NCBI RefSeq assembly: GCF_000327385.1
Contig: NW_008709715.1
Span: forward strand, 856,752 to 920,751
Source: Lottia gigantea
Taxonomy: Eukaryota > Mollusca > Gastropoda > Lottiidae
Reading direction: 5' to 3'
Length of the DNA: 64,000 bases
Translations under genes and position numbers: made by a program
Notes under the pieces: generated by a model
Told to the model about the DNA's origin: nothing
The model's input: the letters and a program-made list of their open reading frames with translations, nothing else
Databases searched by the model: none
Part shown: piece by piece, positions 1 through 15,600 of the stretch
Position numbering within the stretch: the stretch's first letter is position 1
How the letters are laid out: every line of letters begins with the position of its first letter

Positions 1-3000
1 CCCCCCCCCCCCCCCCCCTTCCCCCTACACACACATTTTTTGCAACCTACATAGCAAGAGGGTTTGAAATTTCGTGAAAAAGTGCTATTTAACCTTTTGT
101 CGAATAATAGAATTTAAAAATCATTTCGTTCGTCAGAGTGGTTAGTTTTATGCATAATGTTTTGCTGAGAACCATTGTTAAGAAATATTGTCTTCATTGC
201 ATGTGGAAATTTGCCACGTTAAAAGTTTTCATGTGTTTAGGTTTAATTGTAAGTCAGTACATTTTTTGATCTTGATGTAGTTTAGTTGAAAAAGAGTCAA
301 ACTAAAACACAATCTTGGTGATAGTCAGGTTCCAAATACAATGTATCTATTTATACAATGGCTAGACGTAACTTGTTTAACAAGTTTAATTTAATTAGAA
401 ATAATTCCAATTTAACAAACTTTACTTTAACATACCCAGTCAATTTTCTTTTAACATGAACGTTGAAATGGAGATGAAAGCTAATATGCGTGTATTGATG
501 TTTTAATTTTGGAAGGTGGCATTGCCAAATCACTTGTCTGATACTAGAAACTGCTTAGAAATGTCGTTGTTTCATAGTATCCTAATTAATTTAACTGCTA
601 TCCACCCTGATTTCGAGTAAAATGGTTTGAAGCTAATTAGTTTGAAGATGGATAACGCCATTAACAGACAATCCGACCTGCACCACTGAAAAGGGGAGCC
701 GATTGAAACTCCGAGACTATCTCATCCAATTCTGAGGTGGAACTCGAATCCAGGTTGGCGAGTATGCGTCTGACGTAGGTACTGAGCTGCAATTCTGAAG
801 ATTATTCTCACCTCGTAAAAGTAATTTCGAATATTCTCTTTGGGATTGTGTTTTCGGACCAGATTCCCGAAGAAAGCCACTTTACTTGATCCTCACGAAG
901 AGATCAGGTGGTATAAAGATGGTAGGCAACTTTTCAATACGATTATCCCAAGCATGAATGATACAAATCTGACGTGTAGAATCTGAAAGGAAGAAGATAC
1001 AGATCTTCTATTGCAGTTCATTTCTTCAACAAATTGAGATTGTCTTTTAGGTTTCCAGTATCGATATTGCAGTATCCATTTGTGAAAGCAAATTCTTATT
1101 TTCTAATCAAATTTTAATCTATAGGCATTTTATACTGACTTGTGAAAAATTAGATTTATAAACTGCACTTGGGCATAATCTTATTCCAGGGTCTTTGTAA
1201 AATTTTGTCGTAGAAAATTAAATAATGACATTTTCTGTCACAAATTATTTGAAATAAAATCTAATGAAGAATGGTAAAGTGACGTGTATAAAAATTAAAT
1301 TTCAGTCTCAAAAAGTACCTCCAACACATTTCCTCTATCAGTTTCAAATTAAGTTAAGATTCAGAAATTTTCAGTTATGAACATGAAATGTTATGAACTC
1401 ATGTTGAAAATGATAAGCCATTCAAGGTAAAAATTAAAGCATTTCTTTTGCTCTATAGCAATCCTAAGATTTATTTCCAGAATCTGTTAACCTAAAAGAC
1501 TCATTTTCATCTGATGAGACACCTGTAAATTATGTTGAAACGTTACATGCTTTGTTGTTAAAGAAGTGTGCTATACCATAATATATCCTTTTGTGGTTTA
1601 TTTTTGTTAGATCTTAAAAGGTTAACTTTTGCCTTCAGGAAACAGACAAATTCTTTCAGGTGTAAAAATATAACTTACTCATGTCACCTTTGGTTAGGAA
1701 TTTAATGATTTTCATTGAGAATTTTTAGTGCTTTAAGAGAAATGGTTGTCTCTGTATTTGCTATATAGGTTTATATGGTTTTTTGTTTGATTTCATTGGA
1801 AACCATACTGGATTCAAATTCTGAAAAGCTGTTAAAGATGTACATCTACCAATTTTTTAATTTCTGGACAAAATATGAATGACAATGAATTTTTCTGAAA
1901 ATGGTGAAAAATTTGATAAATTATCATTTACAATAATTACAGGAATAGTTTTACTAGGTCAAAATATTAAGGACAAAGGTCTTAACTTTAACCCATGAAT
2001 GACAAGGGGTTCTTTTCCTAGGTCACATGATATCTTTATTAGAGAAATGGTATCATATCAGTTTGTTTAAGTTTAAGATATACTATCTCTTAAGATGACC
2101 AAAAAATTGAAAATTTTTAAACTTGGCCAATATTAATCTTTGTTCATCAGTAGATTTACCTGGTGTCATAACTATACAACAGAAACTCTCTATAATCTAA
2201 TAAATCTATAAAACTAAGTAATAATCCGTTAAATTAAATAATTTTGAAACATGCTTATTAGTTTAATGAATATATTGTCTTATATAGAGATTCTAGTCAT
2301 GGCACCAAAACATAAATGAAAATTAACAAGTTACATAATTTATTTGCATGTGTCCACTTCACAGAGCCGTTTACATAATATATTAAAACAATAAATAACA
2401 AGATTACTTTAAGCTATTACAAAATAAATTCAACAATTTGTTAATTAAAAATAGTTAAAATAAATGAAGTTCTCAATAGAATAAATACATACACAGTAAA
2501 TAATGTTAATAATCTTATATACTACAGTGTCTAATTTAGGACTTAATAATTCAAGGTAATCGGTTGGTGTCTTCAATCTGAATCTCAGTTGTTCCATTTC
2601 AAATAGAGGAACATAAGTCCTAAATCATACACTGTCAAATATGTTGTAGAATTTATAAGCAAGGCAACAATTGCATACAGGTTAAAACATAATAAGAAAA
2701 TGTTAAAAATTTCTTGCTGAGTTTTAAATGGCTAAAAGCAAGCAGATGTAAATGATTTTTAACATGTTAATGCTTTAAATTGGTTCAAGCACCAAAATAT
2801 CCCTAAGAGCTATTACCAAATTTCTAAATATTTGCTCTATCTAGTATCTAGTTCATGTGCTTATTTTATAAAGTTTTGGAATGTGCTTATTATATAATAA
2901 ACAAGTAAAATCTAATAAGCTAAGAACAATTATAGTTTGGAAGTTTATATCACAATCAACCCCGGGTATATAAGACTGATAGCACACTGCATTGACCCCA

Positions 3001-3607
3001 ATATTCTCAGAAATTAAGCATAATAAATGGAACTGCACTGAGACTCTTGGCATTATAAAATTTTGCTCAAAGCACCTTGGCATACCACTCACCTAGACCC
3101 ATGCATGCATATAAAGCAGGCCAGAAATTTTGTGTGCTTAAAGATTCAACACATCGATACAGTCAAGCACACAGTTTAATAATAAATTAATATTATATAT
3201 TGAAAGCACATATTTGATAATTGCTATACCCAACAGCTTCGAATAGAACTCCATTAAATAATTTTAAATATGGCAGGATCCATCTATGGAGATCAACTTT
3301 CTGTGTTGAGTTTTCACTGATATATAACACACAGTGATGTGCATGTGTAATATGTGCACACAATTAATATATGTGTTAGTGAAAATAACCATGTATTGTG
3401 TTGTCAAGTGTGTGGGCAGGGTCCATATTAAAACACATTTCTCACGAATACATTACTAAAGCACAATGTGCACATTTTTTTTTTTAAATATCTATCATTC
3501 CTGAATTGCCTTCTAGGCTATGGGACTAAGTGGTAAACCTTTTGCTCAGAATCACTACTTCCAATCAGGTACCATTCTAAAAGTATTCCACACAACACTG
3601 TCCTAGT
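1..3607. other. Gene-free left flank
   Basis: The window opens with a run of 18 C bases. The rest is AT-rich (many TTTTA/AAAT runs) and has no recognisable exon on either strand. The part next to 3608 should hold the 3'UTR of the phosphatase, but I could not choose a polyadenylation signal. Apart from the SINE-like head at 725-795, nothing structured was recognised. Confidence 0.6.
725..795 (-). repeat. tRNA-like SINE head (fragment)
   Basis: On the minus strand the segment reads GCTCAGTACC, then about 30 nt, then GGATTCGAGTTCC. This resembles the A and B boxes of a tRNA-derived pol III promoter at normal spacing. No clover-leaf tRNA could be folded, so I call a SINE head and not a tRNA gene. 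Confidence 0.4.
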
Positions 3608-6600
3608 CTAGTCATCATACTCGTTAGTTAGAAAATGATAAATAAAGGCAGCTCTCTTGTCATCTTCCATTCTTCTTGCTTGTTTTGCATGAGCATCACT
3701 CTTTAACCTTGGATCTGTTAATGGTTTTGGTGGACGTAAAAATACCTCCCCAAACATTGATGCTGTAACGAGAAATAATAACACTTGAACATTATATTAT
3801 AAACTTACATATCATATGCATACAGCCTAATACTTGATTTTCCATTGCTTATATCTCCCAACTTCACATTAGATGCTTTCACTCATGAAGCTGGGAAGTA
3901 TGAAGTTGCATACATATCTCATGGAATCACAAAGATTAGGTCCTGATGGTTATAGAATCAGATAGTGTCTAGAAGCATCTTTGTCAATATCCAGAATATG
4001 CCAGAATTATCTTATTGGAAATACATGTTTGCCTTAGAAATTTATGTTGTTTTCAAATCCACTACTGTATTTCATTTAATTGCAGAAGAACTTGAAGTAT
4101 AATTTTCAATCTGAAAAGTGATATGGATAGCTGAAATTTAACTATTTTAACCAATCATACAAAGACAATAGGATCATTTTCAGTCTGAAGTTATATGAGA
4201 AGATGGTCTAACAATTGATATTGATAAAGTAAAGGATAAAGAAGTATAATTATTAGAATAATGAAGAATTAGATTACTGTAATACTACAATAAATCTGCC
4301 AGTATTATTTCATTCCTTCATTTCTTTCTTCTTCTTATTTTACTCTATCAGATCAATCTAAATCATTATCTTATTCTCTATTTACATAATCATCTATAAC
4401 TACCCTAGAAAACTGTTATTTTATGTGCAAATACCCCACTACTTGTCAATCATTTCTGATCTTTTTGCATTTTGTTTTATTTAATGATATCCTATTAGTG
4501 ATAGGGTTAACACCAAGCTAGCTTCCAAAAGCATTGTTAAGGAATCATCCATAACTACCCAAGAAAACTGTTTTTTTTTTATGTGAAAATACCCCTTGTC
4601 AATCATTTCTGATTTTTTGGATATTGTTTTACTTTACTAAAAATAAAGTATTCTTAAAGTAATAAAAAATTAACACCCATCTGGCTTCAAAATTTAGACC
4701 AATCTTTCATTCCCTTTTTTTAAAGATATAGCCACTTCAGTTAGGGTCAAAGACTGTAGCTTCCAACAGCATTGGCTGGGATATCCTCATTAACTACTAG
4801 AAAAATCTTAGTATTCTATGTGCAAAAAACTATACTTTTATTTAATCAATGGTATCATTAGAGTGATGAATCCTAAAAAAAAAACATAACTTAGACACTT
4901 TCGACAAAATCTGAAATCTTGCTGAAACACATCTGTATCACAAATACAAGAACTTATAATATGACCTATGTGCTTAAGAGTAAGACAAGCAATTTTACAG
5001 AAAATGCACTTAAAATGACCCAAGTTTTTGAAAGAAATTGCCCCATGTAAATTCCAATATTTATGTAATGTAAAATCACAAGACAGTCTTAGACTAACAT
5101 TACTAGAATTAAGTTGTATTAACTGAAAAAATGAAATCAGAGTGACAAGAGAGTAGGTCAAGATACATTTTGTGTTCATTTTTGAATTATCTAACAATAA
5201 TATGTATAATAGAAACATAAAAAAACTTTATGTTGAAAATTGAATCTATTATAATTTCACTTAGTTACTCAGACAACTTTTCCTGAGGCCAGTTACAGCC
5301 TATTTTAATGCTCTATCTTTCAATAATTAAAAGACTTTTCATTTCAGAAAACATCCATACAATAGAAACTAAAATTAATTCCAAAGATTTCTTTAAGGCA
5401 AATTATTTCAAATTAATGTAAATGGACAGTTAATTTTTTAAATTTGCAGTTTTGATTATTTCATAGAAACTAAAAAGCCCTTCAAAAATATCTTATTTAT
5501 AATGAAACACTTGGTAGATTAAAACGAAGCCAAACAACACAATTAAAACTGTGGTATATTCTTTTTTTTTTTTTTATGTTCATGTTTGCAAACTTATACT
5601 TTGATCTGATCAAAAGGGTCTAACTATGACAAGTAAGGAGGACTCACATGGAGAAAGTTGCTTGTATGATTACACCATGGATGGATATAAGTAGGGTCTT
5701 TTCTCTAAGAGGCAAAAACATGGGCAAAGGGATTGGATGCATGTAGACTTCAAACATTAATCACCTTTACCCTAGATATCAAATAAGTGATATATTTAGT
5801 AGATATCATGATATATTCTTATTTTCTTTCACCCAATATTAAACATTTGCCTCATTTGCATAGTTGTAGTTACTACACCTTTTAATAATATCCTAACAGA
5901 ACAACAGTAAAATATTGACACCATTCTCTCTTACAAAATGTCATATCAACATTCAATATTTGTTTAAAGAACATTGCATGGTCTATGGGTCACTTTACAC
6001 AAAAATTAGTTGAATTATAGAACATTATAGGATTCAAAATATTAAAACAAAGCTATTCTTTGGAGAATGAGAATAATTGACACAACATGAAAAATCACTC
6101 AACATAGTAAATATAGAGTTCATGGAATAGAATAGGAATATTGTTCTGTATATTTGAATTGTTGATTAAACCATATAATAATACATGTAGCACATTATGT
6201 CATAATAATATAGGCCACATATACTGTTATATACCAGGATATAATACTTTCACAATATCTGCCTGAGGATGTAGGAGCGAAGGCTGAAAAGGAGTTCTGG
6301 AATTTAAGTGTACCTGTAAGTTCACTAGTTGGACATTTTGTAGTATATTTCAGCTGTATGGTATGATTTTATACATATCCTAGCAGAAGTCACGACTGAA
6401 TTTTCACTTATTTGAGATTTTCATCTTCGTAGTGTATTTTAAAGAGGGCAACATAGTCATGACCCCCCCTCCCCCCCCCCATACCCCACCTGGGGGTCCT
6501 GTGATAGGTCTTATTTTGAAGTGAAAATCAATCCCTCTAAATAAAATGTTCAAAAGTCCTCTCAGGCATAATTATGTGGCAATTAAGTCACATATATTTG

Positions 6601-9600
6601 CATACACTAAAAACACTAACTGCTACTATTCTGTATCTTTACCCAAATCAAGATCTATCTAAAACAGTTATGCCTAACATTAAGTCTTATTATATTGTAT
6701 TATTAAGTGATTTTATCTTATGTGAGTTTGATGTGATTATAATTAGTCATTTAGTTTTCTTATTTCTTAGTCTGAAACATGCACCATTTTGTGATCACAA
6801 CTTGTAAAGCCAAGTCTCTTGATATTTGTTTCATTTATATTCTTAGAGCTACAATAGTCATTCCAGATCTGACATCAGTTGAAAAACACTCATCTAAATG
6901 TAAGAAATTAACCTACAATTTATTATAGTCAGTTGTGATTTAGCTGATATTAAGCTTTTGATTAGTTTAATATGCAGCCTTGACTTTTGTATAGATATCT
7001 TTAGATTAGAATGAGTTTGGCAACCCACAAAAGGAATGAAATATCTTGCTGTACATTTTACAGATTGTGAACTATAATTCCATAATCCTGATTTTCCGAA
7101 AAATCTAGGAAATCTAGTTAAATCTAGATATTTATTATTATGCTTGACACATTATCAACAGCAAATAAAACACATAAGACAGAGTTTCAGACTATATTAT
7201 TAGAATCAATACTGGATTCTATCAAGGTGTAACAAAGAATATGTCTATTAATTGATAAAATGGAACTTATTTGTTCGTCATTGATTTCTAACTACTTGAA
7301 TTATAATATCACTTTCTTATGTACTTAATCAACTCTTATAACTATTATAGATAAAAAATGGCCATAGAAAAGCTAAAAACAGAACAAACTGCATGAAAGC
7401 TAATCGTCATATCAATTTCCTATCAATAATATGTGTCAATTTCCGCAAACAATATGCTGATTTAGTAAAGAAAGTGCCTGCAAACTCTTATTGTCATATG
7501 GATACAATAGTAAAGTAGTTAAGACAATTTATATACCAGACTATGTAGTAATATATTATACTAGATACCAGTACCATATATAATATATACCAGTAGTATA
7601 TAATATATACCAGATACCAGTAACATATAATATATACCACATACCAGTAGCATATAATATATACCAGATATCAGTAGTAGTATAATATATACCAGATACC
7701 AGTACCATATACAATATATACCAGATACCAGTACCATATACAATATATACCAGATACCAGTAGCATATTATATATACACCAGACACCAGTAGCATATAAT
7801 ATATACCAGATATCAGTAGCATATAATATATACCAGATACCAGACTTACCATATAATATATACCAGTACCATATAATGTTAAGTTTTTTGCCCACAATAT
7901 AATGAATTGATTTAAGTGTTCTTCATTGAAGAATGTCACATATTAATGTATTAAAGGTATCTGATTATCCAACAATTGAAGAATATCAGAAACAAATGTA
8001 CCGTACCTAAGTAGCGCATGAAAGTCTTTTATTTCAAAACTGGCAACAATCTGGTCAGCACTACATTTTTACTTCTGCACATTGGTTCTTGACAGGATGT
8101 CAACTGTGTGCCATTATTAAAAGGGTAGTAAAAAAATGAAATGAGACATAGTTGCCATTTGTCAGTCTAAGTACCAGACAATGAATGTTTATGATAATTA
8201 TAGGGAGATAATAAATGGTTAAATGTATGATAGAGGTTACATGATTAAATATCAGAAGATAATTACATCATCAGACAGTGTCATTATTAGTGGTGGAAAA
8301 CAACATTTATTCCAACCTATATATAGTGTCACATCATAATAATTTACTATTCTATTATTAAATGTAGAAATTTCTTAGTACTGGATTATTCAATGTATAT
8401 TGAAGCATTTTAAATTCATCAAATTGTAGATGAATAATAAAGTGCCTTTTTCAAGAGTAACTGTTTCTCAGGGCAGTGTGCAAATTGTGAAAATCATAAT
8501 CGTTATAAAGCAAACAAGAACTATTCCATTTACAGTCTAATTAAAACTAGACCAAACTTTTGTTCCGTTATTTTATTGGCTTTTATTTTCAATATAGACA
8601 CTTCAATTAGGGTCTCATGACTGGCATCTTGAACATTCATCAAATCATTATGACAAATTGTGTGATAGCACAAACCAAAGAAACTGTCATTTTGCTCTAG
8701 TTTAGGTTTTACTATTCCATAATTTGTCATTGTTAATAAGAAATTGCTTCTACATGACATGCTTTAATTGGTTAGAAATAACATCATTAGAATATAACTG
8801 TGGTAAAAACTTCTTATGAGTACACCGGAAATGAGAATCAGATTGCCTTTACCAGGTTATTGTTTTATTTACTTCCACCAAAATATTGAACTGTTTTCTG
8901 CATTGAGTAATAATAAAAAACTTCTGCATGTGAAATGATGCATTGTTCATTTAATGTTAATAATATCTAATTGAATAGCGCCTGTTTGGTATCAAAATAT
9001 CAATGATTCTAAAACTCTTGAAAAAAAATATTTCTTTCATTTTTCATACAATTGGTAGAGAATAATGTGACTGTAATTTTGAGAGTATTATGAATAAATT
9101 TGATATAATGAAGTAATAGATGGAGATCAATATTATAAGAAGTTTTGAGAATTTCTATAATCATCTTCACAATATCAAGCTATAACTTCATCTTATACTT
9201 AGACTGCAATAGTCACCTTTCTTTTATCATGGAAGTTTGTCAATGGTGCAATTTGATTGGATTGTACACTACCAAATATAGCCAATGAGAGCTCTGTAAA
9301 CCATAAACAGTCTTTATGTCTGTATTCTCTTGGGTACAATCCAATCAAATTGTTCTGGGTGATACTAGAAAATTGCCTATTGCAGTCAAGGTATAAGAAG
9401 AAGTTTATAATAGCTTGACAATGTGAAGATGTTCTATAATTGACAGGCTTCCAATATTACACAATATCAAATTTTATTAGACTAAAGAATGTCATTTAAA
9501 AGATTGAAATAACTCAATAATGAATTTGTTACCCAATAAGAGTGTTACAATTTTTCAGACCTAGATAACAGGAACATTATTTTTCAAGGAAACTGTTTTA

Positions 9601-12600
9601 TCATTTTATCATATTTTTTTCATATTTTCATATTTTTATCATATTATCAATTTCTTTTTTTCACCCCAAGTCTTATTCATAAACATTCATGGTTAACTGA
9701 AAGCTGAGTTTACAAATCTAAGTGGCATCAAGTGTTCTCTGTATGCTTGCCACTCTATCTGATCTATTTCTCATGAATTTAAGTGGGTTTACAGTACAAA
9801 GTTCATGTATATGCTAGAGATCCCCTGAGAACTAAAAATCAAATGCAATAAAACAATATTTTGTATTATGATTGATCATGCTATTCAGGTTTAACTACAT
9901 GTATATGAACTATTAAACCTTTTCGAATATTCAAACAATTTAAATCTTTGGCACGAAACAGTCTGAATGAAACCTCTTTCATCTTTATTAAATCTAGTTA
10001 ACAAAATTTGCATCAATTTAAGAGAAATTATATTTGTAAATAGTCTTTGAACAAGTTACAATTATTGGCTGAATTCATGCAGTGCCTGAGTCAACATGCT
10101 AAAAATCGGTAAATAAACTGAATAATTCTGCACTTGAAGTGCGTCAGAAAAAATTGTCAGGCAACTTCAACAAAATATTCTGGTTGATCGTTTTGAAGAG
10201 GATAGTCAATAGAATTATCAAATTCTAATCAATTGTCATAATACTTCAAACCTTTTTAACTCTTAAACATTATTAAGTTAACCTTTGACCTTTCATCAAT
10301 AACCTCCTACCTTATTGATGCAATTTATTTGAACCAATCATTATCTAATAATCAGAAACTCAACAGTGATTGGACGTAGTCAGAACAAACATAGTACTAT
10401 TGATAAGACGTTTCAATGAATATATTAACTTGGATCAGATAGTAACATAATGTATAGAAGTACTATTGAGTATCTTACCCCAATAACTCTGATAGTGGTA
10501 GAATGGTAGTTTACAGACACTAAATAACATACTTTCAATAGGTTTGTACTCCACATTCACTGTTGATAAGAACTAATCATTTCTTATCTTGATATATAAG
10601 AACTTTTCTAATATCAAAATCTTTTATTTCAGTCTTTCATAGTAGGACAACTTAGTTTCTCTATAGTTAGCATACAGACAGTCAAACATTTACATTGTGG
10701 AATCCAACTTTGTATCGAGTTTGACGGTTCCCCTTAAGGATATTTTTAAAGATAGCTTGCCCGGCAAGATAATATACGCCCAATGTCAGCTTTGATTTTA
10801 AACAAATACACTTGGTAGTACAGTAACAACCATCAGTATGAAATATTCAACCTTCAGTCATACATTTCTTTTGGAACTTTTTAAGGTGATAATGAACAAC
10901 ATTACCAAGTTTTGCCAAAATCTGGCAAGGCTTGTGCCTTTTAGTGCTTACGAACTAAAAATTGAATGCGTTTTCAAGAATGAGAGAAAGAATATATTTA
11001 TCTGTTAATAGGGTTCATTCTTTGGTTATCACAAACACTCACATCAAGTTTCATCAAAACCCATAGAGAATTGTTCTTTCTAGAATGGTTTTTATGCTAT
11101 GAAACATTATTACAATATTTCTGACAAGTCTTGAGCAACTATTTAAAAAGTTGACAATACCAGTCAATTCAAAATATTTACTTACCTAAAAATTTTACAT
11201 CTAAATTATTATCTTCACTATATTTTAACAATTCTCGAAGAAAAGCACATAAATATTTAAAAACATTCCGATGAAAGTCTGGTATGGATAGGAGTGTCTG
11301 AAAGAGTAATGAATAAAAAAATTCATTAAGAAATGAATGTTCAGCATCATTCATTCAGTTCATTACAAGATATGGATCATTACCTTTCTCTTCAAGATAA
11401 CTCATGTTTTACTGTTAATATGATGTTTTATGTTATTCTAACCCTAGAGACACGACATTTAAAAATACACTTAGATTAAACTGTTATGTAATGATGATAA
11501 ATGATCAAAGTTTAATATATAATGACCCCCTATAGTATATGATTATAATTAAACTTAGTTTCTATTTCTTCAAATCACCAAAAACAACTATAAGAGAATG
11601 ACAAGAAAACAATTTGCTTTAGCATAAGAAAACAATCTTTTAAAGCTTGAATAATTTTGTGATAATACTATTAATGGAATATCTCATTTTCTATTCCTAT
11701 TAATCAGACAATTGGAAGAATTTTTTCTATTTTAATATACTCATGATGTATCTTTTAGCATTGGTTTGCATAAAATAATCTCTTCATCTAAATCACTTCC
11801 AGATGAGATTCAACCTTGGACTTCAAGATGAAACTTAACCTAGGACATCTAGATGAGATTCAACCTTGGACTTCCAGATGAGATTCAACCATGGACTTCA
11901 AGATGAAACTTAACCTAGGACATCCAGATGAGATTCAACCATTGACTTCCAGATGAGATTCAACATTGGAATTCAAGATAAAACTTAACCTAGGACTTCC
12001 AGATGAGATTCAACCTTGGACTTCCAGATGAGATTCAACCATGGACTTCCTTCAGAAATATTTTGGCATCTTTGTATGTATTTACTTACCTGTTTACTAA
12101 GAAGATAATTATTGGAGGTATCTAGACATTTATAATAAGCTATACTAGGTATGACCGATTCTGGTAATGCTTCCAGGAATAATAGTAAAGACTCTGCTAC
12201 AGAATGGATACTTCCAGCTAGGTTATGTTAAGGATACCAGTACAATAACTCGCAGGGTGGAAGTATAAGATCAGAGAACAATTCTTTACATAGCTTCAAA
12301 TTCATCCCATATCCTCCCTTTTTATCCAAAATAGTTTACAAACTGATTCACAATCATTGATATACTAATTGACAATCAAGTATTAAGAAAAGTCTGACCA
12401 AACTCAGTGTTTTATGACGTCACTGAGGCAAAGGCTCTTATATTTTATTACTAGCTTTTGGTATAGTCTTAAAACGCTAAGTTTAAGTTGAATATGTCAA
12501 TATGAGAATGGTGCAAATCAATGTTTTCAGTATCCCAAATACACATAAAAAGTTTAGAATTCCACTTTACAGCACCTTTTAGCACAAATCTTACTGTATA

Positions 12601-15600
12601 TAAACACTTTAATGAGGAGCAGCAACAAAATGCATCCAGGAGATAACAATGCATGTTCTTTTACAAAACTATACCTATGTTATAACAATCACATCAAAAT
12701 GCCAGGCTCATAATATTGGAGTTTTCATCAAAAGGATACGCAGGGTTTCTGGTATACCAGTGTCTAAACATTCTCGTATTTGTTGTATCTCAGAATTTAA
12801 ACCTGGTTGTTGAAATAAACTCTCCTGAAGAATATATAAGACAATTAAAGGGAAATAACTGTCATTGTATAATATTTCATTTACCCAATGGAAATATAAC
12901 GCAAAACGTTTTCATTATACAGCAGACTATTGTCAATTTGACGTATTCCACTAGGGCAGTTTGAATCAATGGTGTATATTGATAAGATAATTATCTACAC
13001 TCACGTAACTGGCCTGATCAAGACATGCCAACTCATTAGAACTGTATTCTGTAGAAAGTTATATGTCCTACCATTCTGTTTTGAGCTACTGAGGCTCTCA
13101 GTCTATTATTGTCAAATATCATATAAATTTGGGTATTAAAATTATATAATGGTAGAAACTTTTCTTAAAACCTCTTTCAATAATGATATAACCATTACAT
13201 ACCTCCTTTAAACCATGTAAATGTATATGATTGACCATTCGAAATATTTCTTTAGGTACCATATATAATCTACCACCAGTAAATGTAACATCAAAATTAT
13301 CTAAACTGCCATGCTGTTCCTATACAATAAAATATACAAATCAATCAAGAAGTTTGTCTTATAATGTCAGAACACATCTATTGTGAAAGAAAAACTGTTC
13401 ATTAAATCATTATGTACCCAATTCCGCTTCCCTCACTTCATAAAAACACATTTAGTAGCAGTAAAAATGTAGTCTAAAAAGATAACATAAATTGGTGACA
13501 CATCATTATACCATTTAATATATGTATCATCACAATTGTGGTAAAAATCAAAGTATATCAAATACATGACATGTATACATTGGAGACACATCATCATATC
13601 ATTTAATATGTACGTATATACTGTATTATTGCAATTGCACTACTTATAACATTATCAAACAAGTCAAAGTATATCAAATATATGAAATATCAGAAGAGGT
13701 TGTATCGGATGAGCTAGGATTATATATGAATAATTTGCTAGAGTAGTGATTAAGCAATGTGATTGATTTGTGAGGTAAACATTGTAACTAAGGTAAACAT
13801 CAAGGATCAGCAACAAAATTTATAAAGAAATGATAATTGTGTTTGGAATTTTGCAAAACTGACTTTAAAAGTTTTGCATAATAAGAAATTGCGTTTAAGA
13901 GATTGCAAAAAAAAAACGTGTTAATTAAAAAAAATTTGACAAAGATAGGTTCAGTGAAAAATAGGTTAAGTAAAAAAAAAATGACTATTGTAACAATGTC
14001 TGTATTAAAGATAAAATTTCAAAGAGATTACTAAAATATAAATTGAGTTTTATAAGAAATTTGAACAAAGGCACATATTGTTTAATAAATAATTCATTTG
14101 AAAATGTGTTCACTGAAATATTTGCTTGAACTTAAAACTCAATAAAAATACAGCAAAATTGAAACAGATCAACAAAAACAGGGAAAATACATTGAAAGCT
14201 TAACATGAACATCAAGATGAACATTTTCAAAAAATTGAACATATCATAACATGAACATATACTATTTATGATACATTCTAATCCCTTTTAAGTTGTATTA
14301 GCTTATCCCATAACCAATATTACTATTACTAATTCACATTGTTATTAGTTGTCCCAATATTATCTCACGGTCAAATACAATAATGAAAGCTAAACAATAA
14401 AAACAATTTTTAATTTACATCAATTTATTTCTATTTTAATGCCTCAAAGATAAACAAGTCAGTTTTCAACACTCAACCCTTGATATGCTCTTTGTAAAAC
14501 CTACTACATGTTTAAATTGAACAATGAGGTTGAAACTCAATAAATAAGCACTATATAGACTTGCTGGATCAAGGGACAGATGATGAAACTGACTCATTAA
14601 CCATTGGGATATCAATATGACTTATCCCAAAACCATTATTAATAATCCTATTTCTACAGGTTCACATTGTTATTACTTATCCCAATTTCATCACATACAG
14701 TACAACAACAATATACAATTACCTTTAAAATAGCAGCCTTTTGTTTCTGGAAGAAAGTGAATATACTATATATATGAACATGCATGTAATATGGTTACCA
14801 AAATAAAAGTGAACAATACTGAAGTATGAGTGATATAATATGTGCTCTAATGCATTAAATATTAAAATATGAATTCAACTTACTATTTCTACTAATTTAG
14901 GTATATCTAATTCTCGAATTGGTCCATGCATCTGTATTAAAGCTTCTATTGATGAACCAAAGGAACTAGGTAAATAATTCCCAGTTACAGGAACTTGCAG
15001 TTTAGTTAAGGAATAAATCATTATCATTAAACATTGTGGAAAGTCTTGTCGCATCTGTTGTTTTTTTTTTTTAAGAATTTTCCCACAAACAGTAATAATC
15101 GACAAAATTGGAAATAATTTCAAATAAATATATTACTAGAAATGACAAGTAAATCTGTTGAATTGCACAAGAACAAGACACTAGATTTCATTTCTGGAAA
15201 ATGCTATGGAAAGCTGAAATTGAACTCTTTTTCTTTTTTGTAAAAAATTTGGATGATTACATCCCTTTGAGTTGAATTCTGTCATTTGATAAAGGATATG
15301 AAGAAATCTTTACCACCATGTAAATGTAAAACTAAAATATCATCTAATGTATCATCTTTACTGTTTAATTTAGCAGCTGATGCTTTCTCTACATATATAT
15401 CTATCTGAATATTTAATATCTCATCTACAAATAAAACACAGATAGTTAACCCTGTCATGTCAGAAAATAAATTCCATGTAACAAAAAACTTAAGCTTGTT
15501 ATGTGATGTCACTTGATAACAACTGATATTAATTCTATGGTAGTGTAGCAGCTTCTAGTGTACCTAGGGTTAAATATATTTCTATGAAATGAACTTTTGT

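Larger units (their letters stand above)
3763..11185 (-). other. Long last intron of OCRL/INPP5B (7.4 kb)
   Basis: The donor is TTTAG/GTAAG at 11186/11185 and the acceptor CGTTACAG/CA at 3763/3762. No exon-like sequence was found inside. It holds a diverged triplicated block (4390-4830), a 27-bp minisatellite (7556-7870), a foldback element (9150-9440) and a C-rich run at 6463-6480. The open frames at 7556-7939 on the minus strand are by-products of the minisatellite. Confidence 0.8.

Noticed and set aside
725-795. Genuine tRNA gene
   Set aside because: Only pol III box-like motifs are visible; acceptor and anticodon stems do not pair, so a SINE head is more likely.
7556-7939. Overlapping minus-strand ORFs rich in Tyr, Trp and Leu
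   Set aside because: They are translations of the 27-bp minisatellite in several frames, with no independent coding signal.
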